Assembly: GCF_964275005.1 (NCBI RefSeq)
Contig: NC_092706.1
Location: forward strand, 26,198,942 to 26,262,941
DNA from: Diadema setosum
Taxonomy: Eukaryota; Echinodermata; Echinoidea; Diadematoida; Diadematidae
Direction of reading: 5' to 3'
Length of the DNA: 64,000 nt
Shown here: positions 24,101 to 35,472 of the stretch, one piece after another
Numbering within the stretch: the first letter of the stretch is position 1
How the letters are laid out: the number at the start of each line of letters is the position of its first letter
Position numbers and translations under genes: made by a program
The notes under the pieces: model-generated
Told to the model about the DNA's origin: nothing
Databases searched by the model: none
Seen by the model: the letters and a program-made list of their open reading frames with translations, nothing else

Positions 24101-27100
24101 GCAATGAATGAAGGTTTTTTTTTTTTTTTTTAACTTGATGTATACATGTATTACCCAATATATATTCTGTGGGAGGTTTCTTGCCAAAAGGTCAAAGGTC
24201 AAAAGGTCGTCAAGTGAAAGTGCTGAATTGCACTTTTTCCTCCATATCTCAAAAGTAACTCAAGGTGTATCATCATGAAACTTACATATTTATGCATGTT
24301 CAACCTAACAGTGATTCTCTTTGGAACTGTGAGGTCAAAGGTCAAAGGCCAGGTTTAGATAATGCTATTTTCCCTTTTGATACTGAAATTATACTTTTTC
24401 TCAATACCTTGAAAAATTACTCAATGCATAAACTTATAAAAGGGTCAAAAGTCAAGTAAAAATCATCAGTTCCCCAAATACCTGCACTCTGACATTTTAA
24501 TCATTCATCCAATTGAACCTAGTTCTAGGAAAGTGAACATTCAGCACATTTGCGTCAAACCTGTCATTTTGATATTTTGCCTATTGTTTGAAACTGTCAT
24601 CACACATTGTCAAGACATTGTACTATATACCTATTAGGAGAACCATGCATTATGGCGGAGGCATATCAGTCGCCGTAGCGATATATCTAGTTTTTTTCTT
24701 GTCTTCTTCTTTCTGATTCTGTTGGAAAGATAATCTCCCCCTCCCCCCAGTTATTGTTCTTTCTAGTTATCTGTCACTCTTTTCTTCTCTCTATTCAGAT
24801 ACGAAATTCATGTCTACAGGTATACGCTTGTCAAGATAGTAAGATAGATAAACATGTAACATAGAAAGAAAGAGAGAGACATATACCATTTTAAACCTAT
24901 TAGTCTTGGGTAAAGTCAACTGGTTTTCTTTTTAAAATATACTGAGCAATTGCTGCATATATAAATATGAGAGAGGAAATTTCATTTATTCTCCATCTGC
25001 TTATAAAACACGGTAGTTAAAAGATTTTGATTAAAGACCTGGTAGCATGGGGATACCATGGAGTTGTAAAACTAGCCTGACCCGGGTATATTCGAGAATC
25101 CCCGTGATGAATTGTGTACAGATTTATCACCGATCTCTATGTAAGTACACTGACAGTCAAAGAATCTTAATTGGAGTCAACAGATACAAATGTATGCTTC
25201 AAAGCACATGTTATTTGCTGATCGGCAGTTCTATTTCAGTAGATCTACGCTATTTATGGTTTTCAAATGTACCCTGGTGGGTAGTGAATGAAGCTTGACT
25301 CAGTCGGGCCATCCATGTTTCCCCACTGTATCGGGACTTTATGTCAATCATTTCATCTACATATTAATGGACAGCCTCTCGGGAGCATGCTTGTGTTAAT
25401 TTGAACTCTCTAGTTTGAATTCATGATAGAGTCGGTCATCATTGCCAGGGACAAGTGGCTGAAGGACGATGGGAGGATGTGGCCCTCACAGGCCCACCTC
25501 ACCCTGGCCCCCATCTCGGCCCCCAAGCAGCAGGAGCGCATTGCATTCTGGGATTCAGTGTGCGACCTGGACTACTCATCTCTGAAGTAAGCATTGTCAC
25601 TATCTCTCAAACTCACCTCATAAAAACTGATAGAAGCATAGAATGGACTACTTTTCATTTTCTTATTTGTATTTATTTTTTTTTAAATCAATTTTCATTT
25701 AGCAGACAGAACACAAAGGACTAAATATCTTCATTGTGAAATCTGCCAGACCTTTGATATGGCCATGAATTGCTTGATTGTAACCCAGACTTTGCATGTT
25801 GTATTTGACAGGCTAGGATTACTGCTGGATTAATACTGGCAGGGCCCTCTGGTAGGACAGTGTCAATACTTAGTGGCTACCCTGGATAAGAAAAGACCAT
25901 GTTCTTATTATCATTATTATATTATTATCATTACTAAAAAATTATTATCATTACTGAAAAAAAATCAAATAAACATAGCCCCTCGGGCCGTTAACGATCA
26001 CCCCGTCACTGTACAGGCATGCTAACCTGGAAACATTGAACTGCACATTACTTGAATACGAGACCATTCTGAAGCAAATAATTGAGTATCTGAATATAAG
26101 AATGACCCAAGTCCATGGAAGACCATTTCGAGTAAACTTAAAAAAACTTCATATCTCTTTTATTTGTCCAATGATATTCTATTTAACTGTGATGGGAAGG
26201 CAACATTGTATATACAAACTAGAACATATATTATTATGACAATTAACAATTACATTAATTGTGGAGAGACCATTTTGTGTGATGGACTTGGGTCGTTCTT
26301 TGAATCATAAACATAATATTCTGCTATAGAGGTGAGAGAAGGATGAGAGAGAGGACTATAATATGAATGTAAGAATGACCCAAGTCCTTCATTCTTACAT
26401 TCATATAAGATTTAACTCATTTATTTCAGGCACTTCCGGGGGTTATTAGGATTTATCATTTACACACAAGATTAATCCATGCATGAGCTACAATTTCCCA
26501 TGTCAAACTGAATTTGGCCAAAAATTGGACTTGGGTCGTTCTTATATTCAGGTCTTCAATTTTCACACAGCAATAGATATATAATGTACTCTTAAGTGAA
26601 TCCTGCAAGGATTGGAACAATCATCCCCCAGCATTCCCACTGATTCCCACTGATCAGTTACTAGCCATCCCCTTTAAGGTGATCTCTATTCATAAACAGC
26701 TAAATTCCAGATTTGCTGATTGAAAATGATAGCTTTCCAATAAATGTGCCAATAGGTGAATACGGCTTTGGTTAAAGTGATAATTTGCCTATCGCAAGGT
26801 TTGCCTTGTCTCATGCTCTTACAGTTATGTTTAAAAATATTTCAATATTATCAAATTTCTTGCTGTTAAAACAATGATGGCAATAGAAGTGTCAATTTCT
26901 GCAATAGTATAGTTTTGTACATTGTCATTTCCATTTGTAGTGCAGTGATGTTTACTCTGTAATGTGAACTATGTTATCTTTGTATCCCTTGTCTGCCTTA
27001 TATGTTGCTGCAATTGCAGTACATATCCGAGCTTCATATTTAGTGTCATGGTGGTTTTTCTTTCTTTTGTATAATACATTAGATAAATCAATAATGTGTA

Positions 27101-30100
27101 ATCCTTTGTGTGTTCAAGTGCTTTATATGTGTAGCTTAAACTGCTGTAGTTCTTTCATCAGTGTTCAGTATAAATCCATCCAAACTTGACCTAGTTGTAG
27201 ATTAGGAAGCCTCACTCAGGTGTAGCAGTGGGCCTCACTCTAACAGGAACTCCAATATGACTCGATAGGTATTAGGGGGATTAGGTAAACATTATTCACT
27301 GACAAGTAGTCTCCAGACATCTGTGCATGTAGGCAAACAAAGAGCTCCAGATTGAAAGCAAATTGACAAGTACAGTAAGGGTAAAAATGGTGTTTGTTAC
27401 TACAGTATATGGCAAGGTTTCCTCCAAAACAAAATTAGGATCAAGAAAACTTTCACAGTTGTAGTGCAGTGCACTCTTGTATTAAATGAATAAGGTATTA
27501 ACAAATTTATTGTTACAATGAAGTTTAAATTCAGGTCCCTAAATCATCATGTATACATCTTTATATCTTTTACTGTTCAGCTGTAACAAAATTTCAATAT
27601 AACGTAAAAGGAACTGCTAGTTACGAGGACATAGACATAATGGGAGTCGACTGTAGTGTAATTCTGAGATTTGTTGAAGATGCTTTTCACAAGTATGCCT
27701 TGGTACACCAGGTTAGGGCTCACTGCTTGTTCAGCCCCCCCCCCCCCTCCACTCGTGCTGTTGCTATTTCACTCTCTTCCTATTCTTTATCCCTCTGTTG
27801 TTCCTTACCCTGTTTGATGTTGCCTCCCTATTCATCTTTATCCTTCACAGGTTGCCCTCTTTGATTCTTGGGATCATCATTGACCCACCTCTGCCTTTTG
27901 TCTATTAACCCTCTTGCTTTAATCCCCCTCCCTTTACCTGTTGGGCTCCTTGCCCATGACCCCCAACTCTTCCCTTTTGTTTTCTTCGTTCTGTGTCCCT
28001 AGCCCTCCCCTGACTGTTCTTGTTGTGTGTAGTCCTTTTATTATGTGATTACTTTCCCTGTCTGTTTGTCGTTACCCCTGACGAAGATTCTGCTGGGATC
28101 GAAAGCTCAGACCCCATTAACTCCCAGTATGTCTACAGGAACATTCATTTGATGTTAATAAGTAATGATGTTTTACGCTGCCTGCATTCATTGCCTTCAT
28201 GACAGAGCAGCTGCCAAATCTGAGTACTTCTCCAAGCCTCTCATCAATGAACAGCTAAACCCTGGTGACATCTTATCGGAGCCAGCGCTCATTTTCACCT
28301 TTGACCTCTGCAAGCTGACTGTCCAGCAGCTAGAGGTCAGTAGTGATGTGATTTAAAAAAAAAAAAAAAAAACAGAAGAAAATAGAAGGGGCTTTTGGAT
28401 ATAAGTCACTCCTTTTCTCTCAAACTGTGATATACTGAAGACTTTTCATGTCTGTGATATGTCAACAAAAATATGCCACGAATTGTCAACCTTTGGGCAA
28501 CAGAAGTCTATGAACACAAGTATATATGTATATACATCTGTCTGTGTGTATGAAAATTGACACTTGTCAATGAACCCTTGTGATAGAATTACATTCAATG
28601 TTTAGTGGGGGGGTTCAGTAGAATTAGCAAAAAAAAAATTGTTTTTGTACAGAACTGACTATACCAACATAAGATGATAAATGAAACAAAACCATGAGCA
28701 ACAAGAGATTTTATTCTTTTTGAATGGATTTTTTGCGAAATGAAATGAACTACAACTATACGTTATCTGTGAATGTGGAAGTGACATTTGCGTTCTTATT
28801 CTTTCTGTCTTATAATGATTCCTGTTTTTGTTATGCAGGCCATTAAGATGGAGTTTAGCTTCAGAGTGACCACACCCGGAACCTTCCACGGGTTTGGCTC
28901 CTGGTTCTCTGTGGACTTTGCTCCCCTGGGCGACAGTCTGGACGACCAAGTTGTACTGGACACAGGGCCAAAGTCTCCGTAAGTGAAACATATGAAAGAG
29001 TTTTATTGCAAAATGAGCCACGTGCCATTTTTAAACATTTCAAAGTAAGTCCCATCATCAGATGAAGCAAAAATAAATCTTTCCAAGAATACCTCACTTG
29101 TAACATAACACGGAACATTCTAGAAGCTATGATTAATAATATCTTGTATTTTCTTAATATTTTCTTTGTTTTTAGCAGCTTTAATCACAATCTCAACTTA
29201 ACAAGAATGGATTTTAAATAGCTTGTTTTATGATAAAACTCTTCCTATATCATTCTCTCTCTCCCGTGCTATGCGCTTGATTGTGCGTATGTTTATCTAT
29301 TAATTTATTTCACTAGTTTAATTTCTATATCTATTCTCTTTTTAGTGTATCTATGTATTTGTTTATTTATACACTCATGTATGTATTTATCTATTAATCA
29401 ATTTGTTTTTGTAATTTACATAGTATCATTTGTGCTATGTGATATATTTGTTTATTAGATAGTTTCATTCAGTCAATTACTATATACACCCTGTATAGCT
29501 GTCTATTTATTTTCGTTTTTATATATTCATTCTTTCATTCATTCATTCATTCATTCAACAATGTTTTGTTTATATTTGCCTACTTGTTTATACTGTGATG
29601 CCTCCTCAAAATAGACTCACCCACTGGAAGCAAGCAGTATTCATCCTGGATGACTGGTATGACCTGATGAAGGGGGACGTTGTCGTGGGAACCATGATGA
29701 TGGAACGCAGCCACCTGTGGAGAAGGCACTTCAAGGTCAGACTGTCCGGCAAGATACGACTTTTCAGCTCCATGCAAGAAAAGGTTCGTATTTTCTTCTG
29801 TCTAGTTTGAGGTTTATACAGATTTGAGGTAGCCCTTCTGAGAGTCGCTGGAAATGACTAAATGATTCTAACTTTTTTTTTTTGTAATTGCACTTATACT
29901 GTAAAAACAATTTTTGCAGTATGTGAATGAAGGAAAACATATGAGATGAATATAAGGCACTTCAAGGTCAGACTGTCCGGCAAGATACGACTTTTCAGCT
30001 CGATGCAAGAAAAGGTTCATATTTTCTTCCCTTTCTTCTTTTGTAGTTTCAAGTTTGTAAAGATTTTGTAGCCCTTCTTTAGAGTTGCTGGAAATGGAAC

Positions 30101-31462
30101 CTAAATGATTGAAAATTCTTTTTTTTTTTTTTTTTTTTTTTTTTTGGGGGGGGGTAATTTCACTTATACTGTAGAATGAATGTTTTGTAGTACACAAATG
30201 AAGGGAAACATATCAGATGAATATATAGATACAATTTCAAGTTTTCGAGGAACAGAATTATCATAAGTAGGAGAAAAAAAATCACATTGTGATGTCTCAT
30301 TTTGTACACTCATATCCATTTTTGTATCTCTGTGAATGTGAAGTTTTAAGCAAGAATTTGTAATCGATGTGCTCATGAGTTTATTTCTTATATTAGGGTA
30401 TACATCTCGTCCAACACATTCGGGGGCACATCTCCTCTGAAAATTGTCTGAATAACCAAAACTATGTAAGAATGTGATTCAAATACAAGACCATGATTTT
30501 CACCTTGAATAAGCTTGTGCTTTATAGTAATGGAATGACCATTGCTGACCAAGATTTCTACATGTTTAGTGTAAATATTAACTCTTTTATCAATTTATCT
30601 GACATGGAGACTAAAATTCAAATAGAGGTACTGTAAAAGTGGAAATTTTCGCGGTGTTGAAATTTTCGCGCATTTCGCGCAACCAGAAACTAGCGCGAAA
30701 ATAAAAACACGCGAATATTTTGGCTTGCCATACATTCCTGTGCGTGATGTCTTGATTCTGCGGAATTAAAAACACGCGAAACTCTTCTGACCCAGCCTAG
30801 CGCGAAAAATTAGTCGCGCGAAAATATCCACTTTTACAGTATTAGAAAGATGAGATGATTTATATTTGCAAATGTTAAGGGTATGCACAGACTAGAATAA
30901 ACATACTTTTGTAGTTAGGTACATTTTTTTTTTTTTTTTTAAGTTCTTTGGGTAAAGTCAGATACTGTGACTCATATTTCCTTATTGACTATTTAATCAA
31001 ATCTGTCCCATATCATATGAATGGTAATTTGTTTGTTTCTATAATACCCATGAGTTCTTGCAGAATTTTAGATAGATTATTGGTACACTATATAATAGAT
31101 CTACCCAGGTGACTTGGATAGTTCAGTTGAGGTCCCCACGAATAGGGCATTAAGTACCCAGGTAATTTTTGACATCTTCATAGCCATTATACCTTATGCA
31201 TTGATATTTAAATGCTTCCTGACTTCGTTCTCCTAGTGGTACATTCCCTTGTAAAGATTTTCAAATACTTAGCACTGTTGCTAGTTGGCCTTATCTTGTA
31301 GCAAGAAATGGTAGCATTGCATTGCTTTGTGTGACTGTTCTTTTGCGCCTTTTCCTCACAACAATCTTTGGGCAGCTGGACTTTATGATTGGTTGACTGA
31401 GTGGCTCTCTGTTTCTATCTTTTATGCAGGTGTTTGACAAGACTTTTGGAGTGTGGAGGTAG
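18006..31462 (+). CDS. PRMT2: PRMT2-like protein arginine N-methyltransferase (gene span, 10 coding exons, complete)
   Basis: Ten exons join in frame to 441 aa, close to vertebrate PRMT2 (about 433). Residues 42-98 form an SH3 domain (ALADF, HWWWARKG, GYIPTNHV), unique to PRMT2 among PRMTs. Residues 105-120 give DWQDEEYFGSY. The SAM-binding motif I is LDVGCGTGFLS (151-161), post-I is YSIEAS, the double-E loop is SEWMG...FEFMIES with E220 and E229, and the THW loop is LTHWKQ (376-381). The protein should catalyse asymmetric arginine dimethylation in the nucleus and, as known in vertebrates, act as a coregulator of nuclear receptors; both roles are inferred from family. All catalytic residues appear intact. 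Start: ATG 18006 gives vertebrate-like length. In-frame ATGs at 17910, 17913 and 17916 would add up to 32 Arg/Ala-rich residues. It ends in VWR then TAG, like vertebrate PRMT2. Confidence 0.95.
18855..19322. mobile_element. dispersed repeat, copy 3 of 3, in PRMT2 intron 1
   Basis: Left part gatgattaaaaaccacttct and aattccaagaggaattc is complementary to the right part gaattcctctaagaattg and aagaggcgcttctcattatc. The centre has gggtcccacc. Ends aaagggatggta / ggttaaatggatggta-like inverted repeats (taccatccattt). Confidence 0.78.
19762..19947 (+). CDS. PRMT2: PRMT2 coding exon 2 (SH3)
   Basis: Acceptor ttttag/CTA and donor CTG/gtaaag, 62 codons, phase 0-0. It encodes the SH3 core with the ligand-binding WWW (75-77) and YIPTNHV, then the PRMT entry motif DEEYFGSYSTL. 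Confidence 0.94.
20125..20420. mobile_element. foldback element, copy 2, in PRMT2 intron 2
   Basis: Ends gcagtaggggccatttcatt and gatgaaagtgcccctgccag pair. The centre has a strong hairpin: gagaatgataagggcgttaa (20274) opposite ttaacgcccttctcattctc (20325). Confidence 0.8.
20901..20990 (+). CDS. PRMT2: PRMT2 coding exon 3
   Basis: Acceptor tttacag/AAA and donor AAG/gtaaga, 30 codons. Encodes the helix KLQQEMLSDTARNEAYF, matching vertebrate KLHLEMLADQPRTTKY. Confidence 0.93.
21306..21470. mobile_element. MITE with GGCAGTGGCGGATC / GGATCCACCCCTG ends
   Basis: The ends are inverted repeats (cagtggcggatc versus gatccacccctg). The interior has poly-A and poly-G runs and matching cgcattccccctc / ggggggcacatgc. 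It lies in PRMT2 intron 3. Confidence 0.65.
22203..22274 (+). CDS. PRMT2: PRMT2 coding exon 4 (SAM motif I)
   Basis: Acceptor gcag/GTG and donor CAG/gtgagt, 24 codons. Encodes VVLDVGCGTGFLSMLCAKHG, the S-adenosylmethionine-binding glycine loop. Confidence 0.95.
23519..23683 (+). CDS. PRMT2: PRMT2 coding exon 5 (post-I, double-E first half)
   Basis: Acceptor ataaag/GTG and donor ATT/gtaagt, 55 codons. Encodes VYSIEASEIAETA, then LPEKVDLIISEWMGTLLI with the first catalytic Glu. A transposon starts 20 bases beyond the donor. Confidence 0.95.
23704..24690. mobile_element. dispersed repeat with 'gcctccg...cggaggc' hairpin end (copy 2), AGGTCA-rich
   Basis: Begins with the hairpin atgcctccg...ccggaggcat, then gtccgtccgtccg, and ends ggcggaggcatatcagtcgcc...ctag. 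It carries several AGGTCAAAGGTCA units (for example 23884-23896, 24189-24201). It is inserted 20 bases after the PRMT2 exon 5 donor. Confidence 0.85.
25414..25586 (+). CDS. PRMT2: PRMT2 coding exon 6 (double-E second half)
   Basis: Acceptor ctctag/TTT and donor CTGAA/gtaagc, phase 0 to 2. Encodes FEFMIESVIIARDKWLKDDG with the second catalytic Glu, then the beta-barrel entry (FWDSVCDLDYSSL). Confidence 0.94.
26005..26680. mobile_element. MITE interrupted by a second transposon (nested)
   Basis: The outer parts (26005-26087 and from 26558 on) match the intact element at 33207-33462 in reverse. The insert 26088-26557 has 31-bp inverted ends that share ctgaatataagaa and gacccaagtcc. AATT flanks the insert on both sides. 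Confidence 0.88.
27467..27653. mobile_element. MITE of the CAGTGCACTC...GGGAGTCGACTG type
   Basis: Left end cagtgcactcttgtatta and right end acataatgggagtcgactg. The interior (gtaacaaaatttcaatataa) is related to 401-587. It lies in PRMT2 intron 6. Confidence 0.65.
28206..28335 (+). CDS. PRMT2: PRMT2 coding exon 7
   Basis: Acceptor gacag/A and donor GAG/gtcagt, phase 2 to 0. Encodes KSEYFSKPLI and the beta-barrel segment ILSEPALIFTFDLCKLTV. Confidence 0.92.
28839..28978 (+). CDS. PRMT2: PRMT2 coding exon 8
   Basis: Acceptor atgcag/GCC and donor TCTCC/gtaagt, phase 0 to 2. Encodes the barrel strands FSFRVTTPGTFHGFGSWFSV, matching vertebrate LRFDIRKAGTLHGFTAWFSV. Confidence 0.94.
29615..29783 (+). 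CDS. PRMT2: PRMT2 coding exon 9 (THW loop)
   Basis: Acceptor aatag/A and donor AAG/gttcgt, phase 2 to 0. Encodes LTHWKQAVFILDD and GDVVVGTMMMER. Its last 61 bases plus intron are tandemly duplicated downstream. Confidence 0.94.
29723..30225 (+). repeat. tandem duplication of the end of PRMT2 exon 9 plus intron (period 231)
   Basis: Unit 1 (29723-29953) and unit 2 (29954-30225) share the exon tail aaggcacttcaaggtcagac...atgcaagaaaag, the donor and about 170 intronic bases. The exon tails differ at one synonymous site (agctcc/agctcg). Unit 2 has an expanded poly-T/poly-G tract. Confidence 0.93.
30629..30841. mobile_element. ~213-bp CpG-rich MITE, ends TACTGTAAAAGTGGA / TCCACTTTTACAGTA
   Basis: Terminal inverted repeats of 15 bases or more. 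The interior repeats aattttcgcg, cacgcgaa and gcgcgaaaat. A CpG-depleted copy in the same orientation lies at 46160-46378. Confidence 0.9.
31430..31462 (+). CDS. PRMT2: PRMT2 coding exon 10 (terminal)
   Basis: Acceptor atgcag/GTG. Encodes VFDKTFGVWR followed by TAG; the vertebrate protein ends with a comparable VFPIWR. Only ten residues, but phase and sequence agree. The 3' UTR end was not located. Confidence 0.88.
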   Translation: MFDKTFGVWR

Positions 31463-32321
31463 TACATCCTGTGGTCCTCTTACAGCAAACCAGGGACACT
31501 CTCTCACGACACATCATTTTAGTGGAGCCAGGGACTTGTTGAACTTGTCAAGTACTAGCATGCCAACATGTCAGTCGGAACCCATTGAGCGAGGTTGCCT
31601 CAACATTGTGTCAGCTGATCAGTCAGTTCCCGGATTTGTCAAGAGCTGTTCAGCAAACACAAAGTGCAGTATGTAGGACCAAGCACAAATATCTCTTCTC
31701 CTTTTTTTTCCCCCCTTCACTTTAGCTCTTCTGCATCTACTGCACTGCAGGGAACAGATTCATTATAATTTTGTGTTATGCTTCTCATATTAGCAGGAAA
31801 ATACAAAGTAATCATTGTAAAGGAAAGAACGAAAAGCTGGCAATCAGTCGGAGAAGAAGTACAGGTACACTGTACCTTCAGAGTCAACCTGTGGATTTAC
31901 AGACACCAAATCAAAGTAAGCAATAATCAATGCAAAAACGATCATTTATATCAATAAGTGAACATCACAGAGGACTGGTGGTAATAGCTGTGAAGTCAGT
32001 TGTTCAGGTCCTAATACTCTGTGTGCATATCAATTTTAATTTGCGTGCAATATAAATCATACTCATAAATAGGTGCTTTACAGAAGGATGCAAATAATTG
32101 TGCTGTCGAAACGGTATTTCCTCTTTTAATTGACAGCAAAAATCTATGCAGATCAGTTCCATCTTTTGCAGTTTGATGGGAAGTTCATCGTTCTCAGGAA
32201 ACTCGTGCATCAATGGCTGCTGAAGAGTAATATCTTAACTGTTTGTTACCGATACATCATTAATTTTGCGTGGCTGCATTTATTGGCATGTCGTCCATGG
32301 GGTGACAAGATGTCATATTTC

Positions 32322-32501
32322 AGGGGGGCGTTTCATCAACGAGTTCGTCGGAGTTTTCACCGACAAATTTGCTATCAGCCAATCAGACCAAGGATTTCAT
32401 TAGCTTTTAACAGTTGTCAGTGTAAATCCTTGCGTCTGATTGGCTGATAGCAAATTTGTCGGTGAAAACCTCCGACGAACTCTTTGATGAAACACCCCCC
32501 A
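32322..32501. mobile_element. MITE with ~75-bp arms, ends GGGGGGCGTTTCATCAACGA
   Basis: aggggggcgtttcatcaacg pairs with the end gatgaaacacccccca. The inner arms pair further: gtcggagttttcaccgacaa with ttgtcggtgaaaacctccga, and cagccaatcaga with tctgattggctg. Confidence 0.9.
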
Positions 32502-33206
32502 GAGATATGAATTTTCAATTGTCATTTTTTTTTTTTTTTTTTTTTTTGCAAAATTTTCACAAAATGTTATCATTGTTGACATTAAAAAAAGTATGGAAAT
32601 ATTGTTTTGGATTACATTCATTTGATAATTGTTCAAATCACTAGCCCCTATTTTTTGATATACATGTATTAAAATTGAGTTAGGAGGTTTTTTATATACC
32701 AGGTATGCCAATTGAGATACAAGGTGTTGTCACCCACGGGACAATGTACGGCTGTACACATGATCATTGTACGCAGTGCCTAACAGCACAGCCCATCTCT
32801 ACATGTATTATGAAACATGTCCTCGCCACTTGGCCTTATTACTGCAGCTGACAAGTAGCATTTTAACTGCTTGAGTCCCGCAAGCCACAATCATGTGCGT
32901 GTGGTTTGGTGCCAGATCTTTTTAAAGGGCCTAATCATTAATTTTACTCTTAGCTGGTAGCATTTCATCAGATTCAGTGTTGTTTGTTATTCATATATAA
33001 TTCTGTTTTTGTTTCGTGCACAATCCCCCCCCCCCCCAAAAAAAAAAAAAAAAAAAAAATGTAATTACTACTTTATGATTGAGTCTTCAGTTTTTCAACA
33101 TGGCTTGGATGATTTAAGTGCTATTTCTCTCTCAAATTGGCAAAGCTGTGTTAATATCTCTCTGATTTTGTGCAGATGTCTTATGAATTTATCAAACCAC
33201 TTCCAT

Positions 33207-33462
33207 TTAAAGGGGATGGCTAGTAACTGATCAGTGGGAATCAGTGGGAATGCTGGGGATGATTGTTCCAATCCTTGTGGGATTCATTTCAGAGTGCATT
33301 ATATATCAATTGTTGTGTGAAAATTATTTGCTTCAGAATGGTCTCATATTCAAGTTATGTGCAGTTTAAGGCCCCGTCACTGTACAGGCATGCTAACCTG
33401 GAAACATTAAACTGCACATTACTTGAATATGACACTGATCAGTTACTAGCCATCCCCTTTAA
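33207..33462. mobile_element. 256-bp MITE, ends TTAAAGGGGATGGCTAGTAA
   Basis: ttaaaggggatggctagtaa at the left is complementary to ttactagccatcccctttaa at the right. This is the uninterrupted relative of 26005-26680. Confidence 0.9.
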
Positions 33463-34571
33463 TGTCAGTTGCACCCAACAGTAATAACAGTGTCCATGGT
33501 AGCAGCATGGCAGCAGCCAATCAGAGGCTGGTATTTCAGTTGTTAAACTATCTTAGCTGCAGTTCTGATTGTACATGACCAAATTACCTGATGGTAAGTT
33601 CCCAGAAGGTCTGGAATTATCTTATGAACTTGCAATGTTATATTACCACATGTATATTTCTGTATTACAACAACATGTATTTTTCAATCTATTTCTTTTT
33701 TCCTTTTCAATAATCCTTATCAGTTTGATTTGAAGTTTTGGGCTATTGAATGGAGTAAAAGTGTTTCAAGGCCTGTTTTGGATTGTGACATTATTACTAC
33801 TCAATAATTACTTTTTAAAAGTCCATAAGTTACATCAAGTGAAAACTCCACAAAACTTGAATTCAAATAGTCAGTTATATTCATGAAAAAAAGAAGAAGA
33901 AAACACCAACCAACAACACAACAATCAGCAGTGTAGCATGTTTTTAAGAGCATTATGGAAATTTTCAGGGTAATTTGGTAATGCCTTCATGCAGAATGAT
34001 GTAATGGAGTAAGCTGAAATTCCCTTTGTGTGCAATCAGATTTGAGTCGGTGTGCTTCAATGGCCTGTTCAGAAGACCTCTCTCCTCAGTAGCAACATTC
34101 CTAGAGATACAAGTTGTACATCATTCTTAACTTCATAATCTGTTTTGTGAGAATCTGACCTCAATTGAACATACATGTATATGTGTGTTTTATAATATGT
34201 GTTGCATATTTTTCTCATCTATGTTGTATGAAAACAAGCCATTACATGTGATCAATAGTCAAGGCTCTCTCTAAGAGCTGTTAGAAAGTCCTCTCAAGAT
34301 TTTGCAGAAAAGAAGCCTTAAATTTTGTGACATTTTGTGCAGGTTCCGTGATCTGACGACAAATCTATTGATACGACATACTTCATTATGATGCAAAGAA
34401 AAATGATCAAGCACTATGTTCTTGCCACAACTTTTAATAGATGCTGTGAAATCATGAATCATGCATGATGTTCCCAACAGTTGAAGTGGAACCAGAATCC
34501 AAGTTTTAGCTCATTGTAAAGTGGATTACACTTCATTTACCAGGTATCCATTTGTACAAGATGTATAATAT

Positions 34572-35230
34572 GTGACCCGCCACAACAGAAGGATCCTATT
34601 GACAGCTGAGCCGAGAAAATCGGGTTTGAAGTCAGATCATCGAGATCGGTCAAAACCACCGGATATTTGTTTTTGGTATAATTTTGTAGTATCATGTATT
34701 GTCTATCATCTGCCAAAATTTCGAAGCTAAATGATCAAAGGAAAGGCAAGAAATTAGCGTTTTTCTGGGCCATGATTTTCCAACTTTCGACAGAACAGAA
34801 ACGTGTCTGAAGATTTGGATTTAGCGCTGCAGCTAGACTCCGACCCTATCAACAGTTGAGTGATCTTATTGGTCAGTGCATGGCACCCTCATTACTGATT
34901 GGTCGTGCGTAGCCAGCTGGCTCTAAGCTTGAATGAACATCGCGGAGGTTGCTATGAGCATGCCTTCTATTGTCAAGAGGTGAAAACTGTCGCGCCTCCC
35001 CTTGATCATGATAGAGTCGGAAGGAAAACTTTAAAATCGGTTTTCTCGAAACGCTGATTGCCTAAACCACTCAACATGCGCTATTAATTCATCAATATCT
35101 CTGCAACTGAGTACTTTTAGGAGTCATGAAATATATGAAAATAGAGTGGAAGAGTAAGGGAATAAGGTCATGTCATTTTCAGAAAATTGTCCTTCCCCGA
35201 CTTTCGGATCCTTTTGTTGGAGCGGGTCAT
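34572..35230. mobile_element. ~660-bp MITE, ends GTGACCCGCCACAACAGAAG
   Basis: Left end gtgacccgccacaacagaag with ggatcc pairs with the right ggatccttttgttggagcgg and gtcat. The interior has no transposase frame. Confidence 0.8.
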
Positions 35231-35430
35231 AATTAATAATTGTGATACTGTGGTGTACTTGTTTCAGTCGATTATTCAGCTCAAGTCAATTCAGGAAAAG
35301 TATTTATTCAGTAAGACCTCAGTATTATGGAAACATACTTAAGAAGTGAAATTTTAATTTTGATTTTTTTTTTTGATGTGTAAATTGATCAAATATTGAA
35401 ACATGTTAGAGATGTGCAGATGTTGTGTAT

Positions 35431-35472
<42 letters not shown>

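Noticed and set aside
29925..30015. Possible extra PRMT2 exon using the acceptor tttttgcag before the duplicated exon tail
   Set aside because: Reading in phase from that acceptor meets a TGA before the duplicated coding part, so it cannot be a coding cassette.
31401..31676. Plus-strand open frame of 91 codons over the PRMT2 end
   Set aside because: It overlaps the terminal PRMT2 exon in another frame. The frame joined to the acceptor at 31429 ends at TAG 31460-31462 with the family ending VWR.
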